This document shows, in pieces, positions 26,810 through 36,994 of a stretch of DNA of 56,902 nucleotides; the stretch's first letter is position 1, and each line of letters opens with the position of its first letter. The translations under genes and the position numbers were made by a program. This DNA is from Deltaproteobacteria bacterium (GTDB lineage: Bacteria; Myxococcota_A; Polyangia; JAAYKL01). The stretch covers positions 1-56,902 of the forward strand of contig JAFGQN010000188.1 in assembly GCA_016935665.1 (NCBI GenBank). Reading direction: 5' to 3'. The notes under the pieces were generated by a model. It was not told the DNA's origin, made no database searches, and saw only the letters and a program-made list of their open reading frames with translations.

Positions 26810-27853
26810 ATGAAGTCACAACGTGAATCGGTACTGATAGTCGATGACGACTCTGAAGTACTGACTGCGCTGGATGCCGAGCTCAGCGAATTTTTTGATG
26901 TGACTGCGCTGCTCAGTGCCGAACAGGCATTGGCAACACTGCAGGGACAGTCGTTTTCTGCAATCATCAGCGATGTGAGGATGCCTGGAATCGACGGACT
27001 GACTCTGATTAAAGAATGCGCAGTACGCTATCCGGACATGGTGCGCGTTTTGCTTACGGCGTTTGATGATGAGGATGTTCAGGAAACGGCGCTCGGTGAG
27101 TTTGGCGCGTATAAACTCATAAAGCCATGGGGCGATGACCTCATTGTAACGCTGCAAAACGCGTTAAAGCAGCGAAAGAACAATATTGAACTTCAAAAGT
27201 CCATTGATCTTGGCACCGCCGCCATAGATGTGGATTTGCGGCTTCACCTGCAGTTGTCTCCCAACGAGTTGCTCAGCGCTGTGGCCGCCGAACTTCAACG
27301 CGTTCCCGAAGTCATGTGTCTGACCTTCATTCAATTCAACGATGATGGTCAGATTACACACACCGGGTCTGTGGGAACGGACGATGTCGCCACAGCTCCC
27401 AGACTCACCCGCAAGCGAATGTCCGCCCCGGAGCGGGATGGCGAATTCTACAAGTACACCGTCCCGGTGGGCACATGGCCGGTACCGGTTGCGGTGTACG
27501 TATGCCGGCTAAACAGAGTGAACGACAACAATTTGCGTTACATGGACTTTATTGGACGTCAGGCGTTTCGCACCTGGCTGGTGATCAATCAGAAATCCGG
27601 CACAGATACCCCCCGGCAAACTGTTCCCAGCCTGGCTCCTGGTTCACCGATGGATATAGATATTTCGGACTGGATGACAAGAGAGCTGTCGGTTTCCACC
27701 ACCGTTATTATCAGCGCCACTGAAAGTTTGCGCGAAGAAGCCAGGCGAATTTCCCATAACAATGAGAATGTGGGAGAACTCGAAGACATTGCGTCCGACC
27801 TGGATGCCGCCTATGCGGGGCTCACCAAACTTTTGGAAAAGCTGAAACGATAA
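26810..27853 (+). CDS. Response regulator with unrecognised output domain
   Basis: This 347-residue protein is the partner of the preceding kinase, starting right after its stop with AGGAAAGC ahead. The receiver domain (1-~125) has the acidic pocket VDDD, phospho-acceptor Asp in SDVRMPG, the Thr of LLTAFDD and KPW. This is the NtrC/RpfG style of receiver. The remainder is not a DNA-binding domain that I can recognise. Residues ~150-270 have a GAF-like pattern, and the last ~75 residues are helical (REEARRISHNNENVGELEDI), similar to histidine-kinase-like dimerisation helices. The output is therefore probably protein-protein. Confidence 0.85.
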   Translation: MKSQRESVLIVDDDSEVLTALDAELSEFFDVTALLSAEQALATLQGQSFSAIISDVRMPGIDGLTLIKECAVRYPDMVRVLLTAFDDEDVQETALGEFGAYKLIKPWGDDLIVTLQNALKQRKNNIELQKSIDLGTAAIDVDLRLHLQLSPNELLSAVAAELQRVPEVMCLTFIQFNDDGQITHTGSVGTDDVATAPRLTRKRMSAPERDGEFYKYTVPVGTWPVPVAVYVCRLNRVNDNNLRYMDFIGRQAFRTWLVINQKSGTDTPRQTVPSLAPGSPMDIDISDWMTRELSVSTTVIISATESLREEARRISHNNENVGELEDIASDLDAAYAGLTKLLEKLKR

Positions 27854-27875
27854 CAGGAGTGCCAATCCGTGTTTA

Positions 27876-28754
27876 TCAGACGGTACCGGTGGCTTTAAGG
27901 GTTTCGCCGATGCGGGCCGGTGATGTGGCCACGATGACGCCAGCCTTTTCAAGGGCCTCAATCTTTGCCGCCGCTGTACCTCGCCCGCCGGATATGATGG
28001 CGCCCGCATGTCCCATTCGTTTTCCTGGAGGAGCTGTGGCGCCGGCGATAAACGCGACAACGGGTTTGTCCACATGCTCCGTGATAAATGCAGCGGCCTC
28101 CTCTTCGGCCACCCCGCCAATTTCGCCAATCATTACAATCGCATCGGTATCCGCGTCCTGTTCGAATAAAGTTAAACAGTCTACAAAGTCCATCCCACCA
28201 ATGGCATCGCCACCGATGCCAATACATGTGGATTGCCCAATGCCGAGGGCAGTCAGCTGGGCCATGGCTTCGTAGGTCAGCGTACCGGAACGGGAAATGA
28301 CTCCCACACGCCCCGAAGCTGCGATGTGTGCGGGAATAATTCCCAGGTTCTGCTTAACCGTTGGTGCAATTAATCCGGGGCAATTGGGGCCAATGAGTCG
28401 GGTGCCGGTCTGCTGGATGAACGAACGCACTTTAACCATATCGACAGCAGGAATTCCCTCTGTAATACACACCACCAGCTCCATGCCCGCATACGCCGCA
28501 TCCATAATGGTATCAGCGGCAACCTGGGCGGGAACAAAGATCACCGAGGCGTTGGCGCCTGTTTCCTCGCGGGCGTGAACAACTGTGTCAAACACGGGAA
28601 TGCGTTCATCGAACAACGTGCCACCTTTTCCCGGGGTCACCCCTGCAACGATATTGGTCCCCGCCGCCAGCATTTTGCGCGTGTGTACAGCACCGGCGCC
28701 GCCAGTAATTCCCTGAATGCAGACTCTGGTTTTCTTATCCAGCAAAATGGTCAT
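27876..28754 (-). CDS. sucD: Succinyl-CoA ligase, alpha subunit
   Basis: This 292-residue protein is the CoA-binding and phospho-His subunit of succinyl-CoA synthetase, which makes ATP or GTP from succinyl-CoA in the TCA cycle. The CoA-binding Rossmann start ([14 protein letters not shown]), GPNCPGLI, and [11 protein letters not shown] are intact, and [10 protein letters not shown] carries the phosphorylated His. It overlaps sucC by four bases (ATGA). Confidence 0.97.
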   Translation of the reverse strand: MTILLDKKTRVCIQGITGGAGAVHTRKMLAAGTNIVAGVTPGKGGTLFDERIPVFDTVVHAREETGANASVIFVPAQVAADTIMDAAYAGMELVVCITEGIPAVDMVKVRSFIQQTGTRLIGPNCPGLIAPTVKQNLGIIPAHIAASGRVGVISRSGTLTYEAMAQLTALGIGQSTCIGIGGDAIGGMDFVDCLTLFEQDADTDAIVMIGEIGGVAEEEAAAFITEHVDKPVVAFIAGATAPPGKRMGHAGAIISGGRGTAAAKIEALEKAGVIVATSPARIGETLKATGTV

Positions 28755-29935
28755 ACCATCTTCTCCCTGGCCTTTTCGACGGCAATGGCCGCCCCCGTTT
28801 CCATGTCGCCGGCGGTATAGATGTTCAAATCCGCGGCGTCGAGTAGAGCTTTGCCTTCAGTGGCATTGGTTCCGGCCAGACGCACCACCAGAGGAACCGA
28901 CAATCCACTTTGCGATACGGCTCTGGCAATACCCTCCGCCACCACATCGCACCTTAGAATCCCGCCAAAAATATTGACAAAAATGACCGATACGCGCGGA
29001 TCGCTCAGTATAATTTCAAACGCCTTCATCACGGTATCGGCATCTGCTCCGCCCCCAACATCCAGGAAATTCGCAGGTTCTCCCCCTTTTAATTTAATGA
29101 TATCCATTGTGGCCATGGCCAGTCCGGCGCCATTGACACAACAACCAATATTTCCGTCCATGCTCACATAGGAAAACCCCAATGCCCTGGCTTTCTGTTC
29201 AACAGACTCGAGTTCCGATTTGTCCAGCATCTCGCCGTGAAATCGATGTCGGAACTCGGCGTTGTCATCGAATGTGATTTTCGCATCCAACGCAACGATT
29301 TCACCGGTTCGCGTCACCACCAGAGGGTTCACTTCCACCAGCGAACAGTCTTCGCGAATGAATAAATCCGCCAGCGAACGCAAAGCGCGAACACACTTAT
29401 GCAACACCTGACCGTGCAATCCGAGTCGGGCAGTAATGTTGCGGGCCATAAACTGAAACAATCCGGCCAATGGTTCAAACCATTCCTTCTCAAGCCGTTC
29501 CGGATGGGTGGCAGCCACCTCCTCAATATCCATGCCGCCCTCTGTGGATGACATAATGCACAGCTTTTTCTTACTGCGATCAATGAGTATACTGACAAAC
29601 AGCTCCTTATCGATATCAATCGCTTCTTCCACCAGTAATCGACTGATGGTGCGCCCCTCGCTGCCGGTCTGATGGGTGACCAATCGTTTTCCAAACAACT
29701 CCGCGGCACAACGCCGAACCTCATCCAGACCTTCCACCACCTTCACGCCCCCTGCCTTCCCCCGCCCACCTGCGTGTACCTGTGCCTTGAGCACCACACG
29801 ACGCGTCCCGGTCTGCTTCATCAACAGCTCCGCGATATTTACGGCTTCGTCTTCGTCGAAGACCACCTCGCCTCTGGGCACCTGGACGCCATAGCGGGAA
29901 AACAATCGTTTGGCCTGGTATTCATGAATCTTCAT
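28751..29935 (-). CDS. sucC: Succinyl-CoA ligase, beta subunit
   Basis: This ~394-residue ATP-grasp subunit binds nucleotide and succinate. It starts [17 protein letters not shown], the standard N-terminus, which supports ATG 29935 over the in-frame ATG at 29968. [33 protein letters not shown] and FVNIFGGI are family signatures. It is transcribed sucC-sucD. No other TCA gene is adjacent, although fumarase lies about 14 kb away. Confidence 0.97.
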   Translation of the reverse strand: MKIHEYQAKRLFSRYGVQVPRGEVVFDEDEAVNIAELLMKQTGTRRVVLKAQVHAGGRGKAGGVKVVEGLDEVRRCAAELFGKRLVTHQTGSEGRTISRLLVEEAIDIDKELFVSILIDRSKKKLCIMSSTEGGMDIEEVAATHPERLEKEWFEPLAGLFQFMARNITARLGLHGQVLHKCVRALRSLADLFIREDCSLVEVNPLVVTRTGEIVALDAKITFDDNAEFRHRFHGEMLDKSELESVEQKARALGFSYVSMDGNIGCCVNGAGLAMATMDIIKLKGGEPANFLDVGGGADADTVMKAFEIILSDPRVSVIFVNIFGGILRCDVVAEGIARAVSQSGLSVPLVVRLAGTNATEGKALLDAADLNIYTAGDMETGAAIAVEKAREKMV

Positions 29936-30085
29936 ACGATGGGGCGCTCCTTCACAAGTGACGTGCAACTTCGCGAAATTCCTATAAATACTTTAACCGC
30001 CCCGTGTGGCAGATTCAAGGGGATGCGGCAATATAACCGTCGTTTAACGGGGGAGTCTTTTGTATCGATGCTGAGTTGGTTCCAG

Positions 30086-30784
30086 TTACAACTCCAGTTT
30101 GTAACCCAGCTGGCGGACTGTTTTGATATGCACGGGTTTAGAGGGATCGGTTTCAATTTTCTGGCGCAGAGACATGATAAAGTTGTCAACCGTACGCGTG
30201 GTGCCATCGAAATTCCATCCCCACACACTGCTTAAAATCGATTCTCTGCTAAACGGACGTCCCGGCGCTTTGGCCAGCAGAAGCAGCAAATCAAATTCCT
30301 TCAGCGACAACTCAACGGGATTCCCGTTTATAGTCACCATTCTATTGACCGGATCAATGGTCACATGACCAAATGAAATGGAGGCGTCGTTTTTGGCGTA
30401 TCCCCGGTGTCGACGCAGCAATGCTTCAATCCGCGCCAGTAGCTCCGGTAGCTCAAACGGTTTGGTGACGTAGTCGTCAGCCCCCAGTTCGAGTCCTTCA
30501 ATTTTATTTTCCATGCGATCCCGGGCTGAAAGAAGCAGCACTGGTGTATCTTTGGATTGCTGCCTCAGTTCTGCCAGAATATCCAGTCCACTCCAGCCCG
30601 GCAGCATGATATCCAGGACAATTAAATCCGGTTTGCTGTCGAATGCCATTTCCATTCCCTCATCGCCGTCACAGGCGGAGAGTACTTTGTATCCCTGCAA
30701 CTGCAGATTCATCACGAGACCGTCACGAACTGAATTATCATCTTCCACCACCAGGATGGTTTCATCTCTCATCGTCTTGTGCAC
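30086..30784 (-). CDS. OmpR/PhoB-family response regulator
   Basis: About 232 residues. The receiver domain has VVEDD, phospho-acceptor Asp in LIVLDIMLPG, the Ser of LLLSARD and YVTKPFE. The C-terminal winged helix contains LSLKEFDLLLLL and the recognition-helix end VDNFIMSLRQKIE. It would bind DNA as a phosphorylated dimer. The 3' end of the kinase gene overlaps its start. GTG 30784 is best placed relative to AAAGGA; ATGs at 30790 and 30772 are alternatives. Targets are unknown. Confidence 0.93.
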   Translation of the reverse strand: MHKTMRDETILVVEDDNSVRDGLVMNLQLQGYKVLSACDGDEGMEMAFDSKPDLIVLDIMLPGWSGLDILAELRQQSKDTPVLLLSARDRMENKIEGLELGADDYVTKPFELPELLARIEALLRRHRGYAKNDASISFGHVTIDPVNRMVTINGNPVELSLKEFDLLLLLAKAPGRPFSRESILSSVWGWNFDGTTRTVDNFIMSLRQKIETDPSKPVHIKTVRQLGYKLEL

Positions 30785-31736
30785 TCGCATTTCCTTTCGA
30801 TGTTTTGGCTACCGGAAACTGAACAATAAAAGTGGATCCCTTCTGAGGCTCACTGCGAACCAGAATATTTCCTTTGTGCAACATAACCTGATGCTTCACG
30901 ATGGCAAGCCCCAAACCGGCGCCGGACGATTTGCCGCTCAACCTGGAGTCAACCCGGTAAAACGGATCGAAAATCCGCTTCTCCTCCTCCTTTGGAAAAC
31001 CGATGCCGTTGTCGGCCACTTCAAGAATGACCTGGTTATCAATATCGAACAGGCGCAGTTCAATCTTCTTTGTTTTACCGGTGTATTTGTATGCATTCAC
31101 CAATAAATTCAATACAATAGAGTGAACAGCCTGTTCGTCATATGTGACCATTTCCCTGGAATTCACCCTTAAACTGAATTCCACATCAGCGCGCTGGACC
31201 ATACGCAGGAATCGATCGACGGCGGCCTGAACCGTCGCCGCGATCAAATCCGTCTTCATTTGGGGGGCAATTCTATCGCGAGAGGCCGCTCGCCAGGTCA
31301 ACACCCGGTCAATCATCGCTTCCAGCCACTCTGTTTCCCTCAAAATGGTTTTGATGCTTTTTTTTACTAATTCCGGTTTTTCCTGCAGGACACCCATTTC
31401 GATGGTTTGGGCATACAGCCGAATCGCCGTCAGCGGGGTTCGCAGCTCGTGGGTCACATTCGCCACAAAGTCCGCCTGCAGTCGGGCAATCCGATGCTTG
31501 CGACTGAGCAAGACAGTCACCACCACACCGCCACCGATGGCCGCAGCGGCAAAGCTGATGACCAACACGCCAAACAACGTCCACTCAGTGCCCTTGCCCA
31601 ACGCCAGCGCCAGGATTCCCACTGAAGTGGACAGAATCACCGGAAGCAATACGCCCACCGCGGTAGCCACAATGGCGCCCGTCAGACTCATGCTGTGTCG
31701 AACACGTTTAATACGGGACTTTACGGGACCTTCCAT
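30762..31736 (-). CDS. Membrane sensor histidine kinase
   Basis: This 324-residue inner-membrane kinase has two adjacent hydrophobic helices (~20-75) and almost no periplasmic loop, so it senses within the membrane or through partners. The H-box is VTHELRTPLTAIR. The ATPase lobe has NLLVNAYKYTG, ADNGIGFP, DPFYRVDSR and GAGLGLAIVK. It precedes and overlaps its OmpR-type regulator by ~23 bases, forming a standard two-component pair. Confidence 0.93.
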   Translation of the reverse strand: MEGPVKSRIKRVRHSMSLTGAIVATAVGVLLPVILSTSVGILALALGKGTEWTLFGVLVISFAAAAIGGGVVVTVLLSRKHRIARLQADFVANVTHELRTPLTAIRLYAQTIEMGVLQEKPELVKKSIKTILRETEWLEAMIDRVLTWRAASRDRIAPQMKTDLIAATVQAAVDRFLRMVQRADVEFSLRVNSREMVTYDEQAVHSIVLNLLVNAYKYTGKTKKIELRLFDIDNQVILEVADNGIGFPKEEEKRIFDPFYRVDSRLSGKSSGAGLGLAIVKHQVMLHKGNILVRSEPQKGSTFIVQFPVAKTSKGNASAQDDER

Positions 31737-31790
31737 GGACGGCAGTATGAACGGATTACGGTATAAAAATCAAGGAGTAAAGAGACGAAA

Positions 31791-33551
31791 TTATTGGATA
31801 AATCTTCGCCTCAGCGCCATAGCGAGCAGGAGCGCGCAAAGCAGCCACATCCATAGTGCGGCTCCGGAATGCCCCACTGTTTCGCATCCACAGGAATCGG
31901 CAACATAATCATCAACGCCGGATACATTAATGATCACGAACGTCTCAGCGGAATTGTTATCTCCGGCTTTAAGGGTGTTGTCCGCATTCAATACCTGCAC
32001 GTACAAGCGCAACTCGTAGGTGCCCGAAAGTTTTGTTTCAAAGGCGGCGCTCAAGTCAATGGGGGCACCATTTTCATCAGCGGACGGACGCATGCGGTAA
32101 TGATATTCGTACTGCGATGAACAGTTTACAATACCGGAGGCATTCCGAAGCGTTATACCTTCGCTGTCCCCGCCTGCCAGTGTCCATGTATAACGCAATC
32201 GCTCATTCTCCCGGTTGGCGAATATCCGCAGCCGAGTGGGACTGTCGCTGGTTTTGGAGGCGATGACGATGGGGCTGTACACTCTAAGTCTCGGATCACT
32301 TAAGTCGATGCAATTTTTGGGATCGTCCAGTACCACCGGACAATTTTGAAACGCGAAACCCGTGACAGGTGTCCCGGCAGCGTCCACTTTTGCTTCCGGA
32401 TATTCAAAATTGAAATCGCATGCATCACCAACGCCGTCACGATCCAAATCCTCCTGCAATGGATTGCTCAGCATCGCCAACCATGTCGCTGCCGACCAGG
32501 AAGCGGGATCCACCAACGCGATATCCGAATTTTTATTCTTTTCTACTTTTCCGTTGTATGCCGCAACCAATTCCTGCACCACGGGTATGCTGCAATTATC
32601 CGCACTATCCATTATCCCATCGCCATCCAAATCAACATCGCAACCATCGCCAATACCGTCGCCATCCAAATCCGCCTGATCCGGATTGCTCTTGAAAGGA
32701 CAGTTATCCAGTGCCAGCAATTCGCCATTTACCACCTGATAATTGGGAATACCATCGCCATCGGAGTCGCCCACACAATTGATCCCGGTGTGCGCGGAAT
32801 CGCTTACATATGCGGATATCAATTTATCGAAGGGACAGAAATCCAACTCATTGGCAATGCCATCTTCATCCAAATCACTGTCACAGGCATCTCCTTCACC
32901 GTCGCTATCTATGTCCAGCTGATTTGGATTGTATGCCAGTGGACAATTATCGCGGGATTGCAACTGCGATGCGTCAGGACCTTCGTCGGTCGATGAATCA
33001 GAGTCTGAATCCGTGTCATCATCATTGACGTTGCTGTCGGAATCCACGGCGGATGCTGAATCCGTGCCGGCGTCACTTTGACTATCTGGCGCAGTATCGT
33101 CTGATTCGGTATCCGCTGCTGTTTCTGTAGTTGTTTCGACCATCGTATCATCTGTGGCGGAATCGGTATCCGTTTCGGTATCCACCCATGGGTCTTCTTT
33201 CACATAATCGCGCAGGTTCAACACCAGATCGCCATCAATATCGTCGTCGCAGGCGTCGCCAATGCCATCCTGGTCCAGATCCCGCTGCTCGGAATTTCGA
33301 ACCAGCGCACAATTGTCACACACATCCCCCTTGCCATCGAGGTCATAATCGTCGTTTCCCGGATCGAACGTTCTGGGGCAGGCATCATTTTCATCCAGCG
33401 CATTATCCCCATCCCAATCTCCAGGTTTTAAATATCCCTCTTCACCAACATAGCACTCCTGTGCACCGGCAATACCCGGGAGGGTTACAGCCAAAGCAGC
33501 AAGAAAACCTGTAATAATTGAAAAACTGTGTACACTAAAACGAATATTCAT
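31791..33551 (-). CDS. Thrombospondin type-3 repeat surface protein with MYXO-CTERM tail
   Basis: This 586-residue exported protein has a signal peptide (~1-28, ending PGIAGA). Many calcium-binding type-3 repeats follow (DLDQDGIGDACDDDIDGD and similar), interrupted at ~125-195 by a Ser/Asp/Thr-rich linker. A beta-rich domain (~400-540) is reminiscent of Ig-like/PKD folds. The end, CGCETVGHSG then a hydrophobic helix and RRRF, is a MYXO-CTERM sorting tail, a feature of Myxococcota surface proteins. AGGAG is placed for ATG 33551. The probable role is a structural or adhesive surface component. Confidence 0.88.
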   Translation of the reverse strand: MNIRFSVHSFSIITGFLAALAVTLPGIAGAQECYVGEEGYLKPGDWDGDNALDENDACPRTFDPGNDDYDLDGKGDVCDNCALVRNSEQRDLDQDGIGDACDDDIDGDLVLNLRDYVKEDPWVDTETDTDSATDDTMVETTTETAADTESDDTAPDSQSDAGTDSASAVDSDSNVNDDDTDSDSDSSTDEGPDASQLQSRDNCPLAYNPNQLDIDSDGEGDACDSDLDEDGIANELDFCPFDKLISAYVSDSAHTGINCVGDSDGDGIPNYQVVNGELLALDNCPFKSNPDQADLDGDGIGDGCDVDLDGDGIMDSADNCSIPVVQELVAAYNGKVEKNKNSDIALVDPASWSAATWLAMLSNPLQEDLDRDGVGDACDFNFEYPEAKVDAAGTPVTGFAFQNCPVVLDDPKNCIDLSDPRLRVYSPIVIASKTSDSPTRLRIFANRENERLRYTWTLAGGDSEGITLRNASGIVNCSSQYEYHYRMRPSADENGAPIDLSAAFETKLSGTYELRLYVQVLNADNTLKAGDNNSAETFVIINVSGVDDYVADSCGCETVGHSGAALWMWLLCALLLAMALRRRFIQ

Positions 33552-33666
33552 CATTTCTCCTCGATTTTGTCGCGGCCATACTAGAAGAAAAGTTCCCGTA
33601 TGGAAAGGGAATTTGTTCAGGAGTTCAAAAGGTTTTTTTTAAGGATGCGTTATGCCGCCGCAACCC

Positions 33667-33696
33667 TTGACAAACAGGTGAAAATGGCCGTAAACA
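33667..33696 (+). promoter_or_regulatory. Possible sigma-70 promoter
   Basis: A consensus -35 box TTGACA stands at 33667-33672, with a weak -10 (TAAACA) 18 bases on. It lies ~95 bases upstream of the HTH gene. The weak -10 makes this tentative. The rest of 33555-33789 shows no gene. Confidence 0.28.
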
Positions 33697-33789
33697 CAAC
33701 GTAAAGTGGCATTTATAAAAGTGTAGAGGAACTGTAATGATGACAGCCCCCCAGGATGGTCTGGACACTGCATGGCATAAGGAACCACC

Positions 33790-34470
33790 ATGAGCTTGAA
33801 CGTCGAAAGAGCGGTTGCGGTGTGCGTGCAATATTTTCTGCGCACGTTGATGCGACTGGAACGGGAACGGTACGGATGGTCGGCCAAAGAAGCCGCTCAG
33901 CGAGCCAAATGGCCTCCGGAGTTATGGCGAAGCCTCGAGCAGCACGAGTTGCCGCTGGAGCCACACCACTGGATCAACATATGCACTGTGCTCGAACTGT
34001 CAGATGATCGTCTCGCCAGAAGACTCGATGCATTTGTTGAAAAAAATCCGGTATTGCTCGTGGCCGAAGATGCAGACGCGCGCCTCGACGTTTATGAGAA
34101 AAAGCTCACCACGCCAAGACTGTTACGCAGCAAACAGGTGTTTACTCTCAATCTCTCTCCTGTGCGCGTGCCGTTGTACGATATTTTAAGCCTGTACGTG
34201 CTGGAGGGAGAGACGCTGATTCAGGCTGCCGCGAAAAAGGGGTTTTATCAGAACAAAGAAGCGCCCCCACTCAAGCCCAGTTTCAAGCTGCAAAACACGC
34301 ATGAGAAACTGGAAATCCGGCGAAAACGGCTTGCCCGCTATGTGACCGAAAAAATAGAAGATGAAAAACTGGATGCCCTGGAAGCGGCGCTTGAGCTCAT
34401 TGCCAGCCACGAACTGGACGAAGTGCACCGAGCCGTCCAGGTGGTTTCTCTGGCATTGAAATCCACATGA
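33790..34470 (+). CDS. XRE-like HTH regulatory protein
   Basis: About 226 residues. The N-terminal ~70 residues have helix-turn-helix spacing of the Cro/C1 type (RYGWSAKEAAQRAKWPPELWRSLEQHELP). The middle is unassigned. The C-terminal ~60 residues form a long charged helix (LEIRRKRLARYVTEKIEDEK), probably for dimerisation. The stop overlaps the ATG of the membrane peptidase gene (ATGA), so the two are translationally coupled and probably act together. I do not recognise a named family. Confidence 0.7.
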   Translation: MSLNVERAVAVCVQYFLRTLMRLERERYGWSAKEAAQRAKWPPELWRSLEQHELPLEPHHWINICTVLELSDDRLARRLDAFVEKNPVLLVAEDADARLDVYEKKLTTPRLLRSKQVFTLNLSPVRVPLYDILSLYVLEGETLIQAAAKKGFYQNKEAPPLKPSFKLQNTHEKLEIRRKRLARYVTEKIEDEKLDALEAALELIASHELDEVHRAVQVVSLALKST

Positions 34471-36839
34471 AAAAAATACCTGCATTTTTACTTACCCCTC
34501 TGTTTTTATTCTGGTTCATTTCAATTGTTGCCGTATCCATCTACCTGTGCGGTTTGCCAATGACCCATGCACTCGGGTTTGAATACGCATTTATCATGGG
34601 GGCGCTCATCTCATTGGCCAGTGGCCATATCGCCACAACGCGCGCACATCAACAGCGGCATACGCCGGATGTATCCCTCTCCATTATACCCCGATTGTGC
34701 CCGTCCAGAACCGCTACGCCCGTCGCATATCTTCTCGTATCTGCAGCGCAACCGGGATTCATTTTTCTCGCAGTCGCTCTGACTGTCACACTTGCCAATC
34801 AATTGATTGTTCCCCCGTGCAACAACGGACAGGGGCTGGCGTTCTTTGTGCTGCTGCCGGTTTGTTCCACTATCTGCGCAGTTATTATTGGAGCATTTAT
34901 CGGCGCGGCTGTTTCCAAAAAACGCCGGGCCATTGCGACATGGTATTGCATATGGTTTGGCAGTCTGTTCATTGCTTTGCTGGAGGCGTACTTCACCCCC
35001 GCGGTGTATGCGTTTGGTATCTTCTTTGGCTACTGGCCAGGGGTTTGGTACGATAAAGAAATATCTGTCATCAACGCTTTTCTTTCATACCGCCTGTACA
35101 ATGGACTCACGGTTGCTTCGCTGGTGCTGATGCTTCGCCTGTTCCTGTCACCAGCAACGTGGCGATTTGAATCCTGTCGACTGTCAATTCGCCACACCAT
35201 TTTGCTGACCGGGTGTCTTTTGTCACTGATGGCATTCGTCGCGTTTGGAGATGCGCTGCATCATCGAACCAGCACTTCCAGTCTAAAGCGCGCCCTTCCC
35301 CACCACGCATCCGTAGATGGAATCCAGCTGTATTTCGATGCAAAGGTCTCCAAAAAACGTCGCTTCAACCTGACCCGGGACGCGGCTTTCTCCGTATATC
35401 AGCTGCGCCGTTTTTTTGATTTGAAAGAGATACCGGAGATAACCATCTTCGTGTTCAGAGACGCTGTCCAAAAGCACCGTTTAATGGGCGCCCGGCACAC
35501 CTCCGTGGCCAAGCCCTGGCTTGGACAAGCCTATATCGTGGCCGATGAAACGCCCCACTGGACCCTGCGACACGAACTGGCCCACCTGATTGGCGCCGCA
35601 TTTGGAGAAGGCCCGTTTGGTGTGGGCGGAAAATATGGTGGATTAGTGCCTTACCCTGCGCTGATTGAAGGCATCGCCGTTGCAGCCACCCCAACCCACC
35701 GTGCCCTGGACTTGCACCAGAACGCCAAAGCCTTAAAAGATTTGGAACTGTTGCCCAGGTTGAGCCGGCTCATGGGCATCGGATTTCTGTCGCTTTATGC
35801 CCACAGTGCCTATACCGTCTCAGGCTCGTTCTGCCTGTTTGTCCACGATACGTTTGGCGCATCGGCGTTAAAACGGCTGTACGCCGGGGAATCGACCGAA
35901 TCGGCTACCGGACTTGGCCTGACGGCACTTGAATCCCGATGGCTGGCATTTCTCGATACCGTTCACGTCCCAAAAGCAGAGATGGCAAAAATCAAATATA
36001 CGTTTGATCGTCCCGCCATTATTGCCGGCAAGTGTGTTCGTGAGGTGGCCCGGCTGCAACGGGAAGCGGAGACCCTAAAAAATAACACATTTACACACGA
36101 AGCGCTGCAAACCATGCAAAAGGCCCACGTTCTGTCCGGATATTCCACCGAAACCGAGCTGAATCTGTTCTTCATGCAAACAACTTGTGCGCAAAGGGAC
36201 GCCAAAGAACATGGGCAATACCTGTTGCAAAGCGACACCGACAAAATCCGCTCACTGCATATCTCCGAAGCGCTCCAGGATATGCAAATCGATACACTGC
36301 CACTGACAACGCTGGCGGCCAGTTACCGGAAACTGCAAAAATCCACGACTGATGCCGACGATACCAGACGTCTGTTTGTGAAAGCATATATTGCTGCCAC
36401 TATGCACAAGGACGCAAAAACAGTTCTCGCGTTTCTAAGTACTGTGCCTGTCACATCCAGACCATCGCCCACAGTGGCCATCTACACACTGGAACGAATG
36501 CTGAAGAAACGCCCTGATGATCCGGTACTCCTTTATCTTTGCTCCAGAATCCTGTTTCTCGACCAATCCAATCATGGGGCAGCAGTCGAAATGAAGAAGG
36601 CCATCCAGCACGGTCTGGCGCAGGTGGCGCCCCCTCTGGAGCTGGAAGCCCGTTTCACACTGGGTCGCGCCTACCTGAATTTGCGGCAATACCAAAAGGC
36701 CAGTGAACAGTTTCAACAAATCACAAAAAACACAGCATATCAAAAAGGGTTTACGCAACTGGCGAAGGACTGGCTGTCCCGCACGACGTGGCAACAGTCT
36801 CAACAGAATCCTTCCAGAGGAAAGAAGGAATCCTTATAA
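34467..36839 (+). CDS. Polytopic membrane zinc metallopeptidase with TPR tail
   Basis: About 790 residues. Roughly seven hydrophobic helices occupy residues ~5-275. A soluble domain follows with the zinc motif RHELAHLIG (HExxH) near residue 370 and a downstream Glu in LIEGIAVAA, the gluzincin arrangement of the peptidase MA clan. Residues ~500-780 are helical, with tetratricopeptide-like spacing near the end (ARFTLGRAYLNLRQYQKASEQF). The catalytic face is likely periplasmic, but topology is uncertain. No substrate is apparent. It is coupled to the preceding HTH gene, which may control it or be its target. Confidence 0.8.
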   Translation: MKKIPAFLLTPLFLFWFISIVAVSIYLCGLPMTHALGFEYAFIMGALISLASGHIATTRAHQQRHTPDVSLSIIPRLCPSRTATPVAYLLVSAAQPGFIFLAVALTVTLANQLIVPPCNNGQGLAFFVLLPVCSTICAVIIGAFIGAAVSKKRRAIATWYCIWFGSLFIALLEAYFTPAVYAFGIFFGYWPGVWYDKEISVINAFLSYRLYNGLTVASLVLMLRLFLSPATWRFESCRLSIRHTILLTGCLLSLMAFVAFGDALHHRTSTSSLKRALPHHASVDGIQLYFDAKVSKKRRFNLTRDAAFSVYQLRRFFDLKEIPEITIFVFRDAVQKHRLMGARHTSVAKPWLGQAYIVADETPHWTLRHELAHLIGAAFGEGPFGVGGKYGGLVPYPALIEGIAVAATPTHRALDLHQNAKALKDLELLPRLSRLMGIGFLSLYAHSAYTVSGSFCLFVHDTFGASALKRLYAGESTESATGLGLTALESRWLAFLDTVHVPKAEMAKIKYTFDRPAIIAGKCVREVARLQREAETLKNNTFTHEALQTMQKAHVLSGYSTETELNLFFMQTTCAQRDAKEHGQYLLQSDTDKIRSLHISEALQDMQIDTLPLTTLAASYRKLQKSTTDADDTRRLFVKAYIAATMHKDAKTVLAFLSTVPVTSRPSPTVAIYTLERMLKKRPDDPVLLYLCSRILFLDQSNHGAAVEMKKAIQHGLAQVAPPLELEARFTLGRAYLNLRQYQKASEQFQQITKNTAYQKGFTQLAKDWLSRTTWQQSQQNPSRGKKESL

Positions 36840-36840
36840 A

Positions 36841-36994
36841 ATGACAAATCATATCCGGATGCGTTACTGCACCCAGTGCCGGTGGCATCTTCGAGGTGCA
36901 TGTGAACCATCACCGGATATGGTCCCGAAAACGGGTGCGCGACGAAGTGGCCCCGACACGGGATTTGGGACATATCGATAAAAAGAAATCGTAA
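36841..36994 (+). pseudogene. Remnant of a SelW/Rdx-family redox gene
   Basis: The first frame begins MTNHIRMRYCTQCRW, the start of Rdx/SelW proteins with the CxxC thioredoxin-like motif. It then drifts to a 46-residue ORF of no sense. In the +1 frame from 36881 the sequence reads GGIFEVHVNHHRIWSRK, then VRDEVAPTRDLGHIDK to a TAA at 36992-36994. These are the middle and end of the same family, missing the usual GGFPxxxxLKQ stretch. So one frame-breaking deletion at a shared CGGTGG and one in-frame deletion have removed most of the gene. It follows the peptidase by one base. Confidence 0.72.

Noticed and set aside
36841-36981. A 46-codon ORF as a real small protein
   Set aside because: Only its first ~15 residues match the SelW family; the remainder is out of frame relative to the matching downstream segment.
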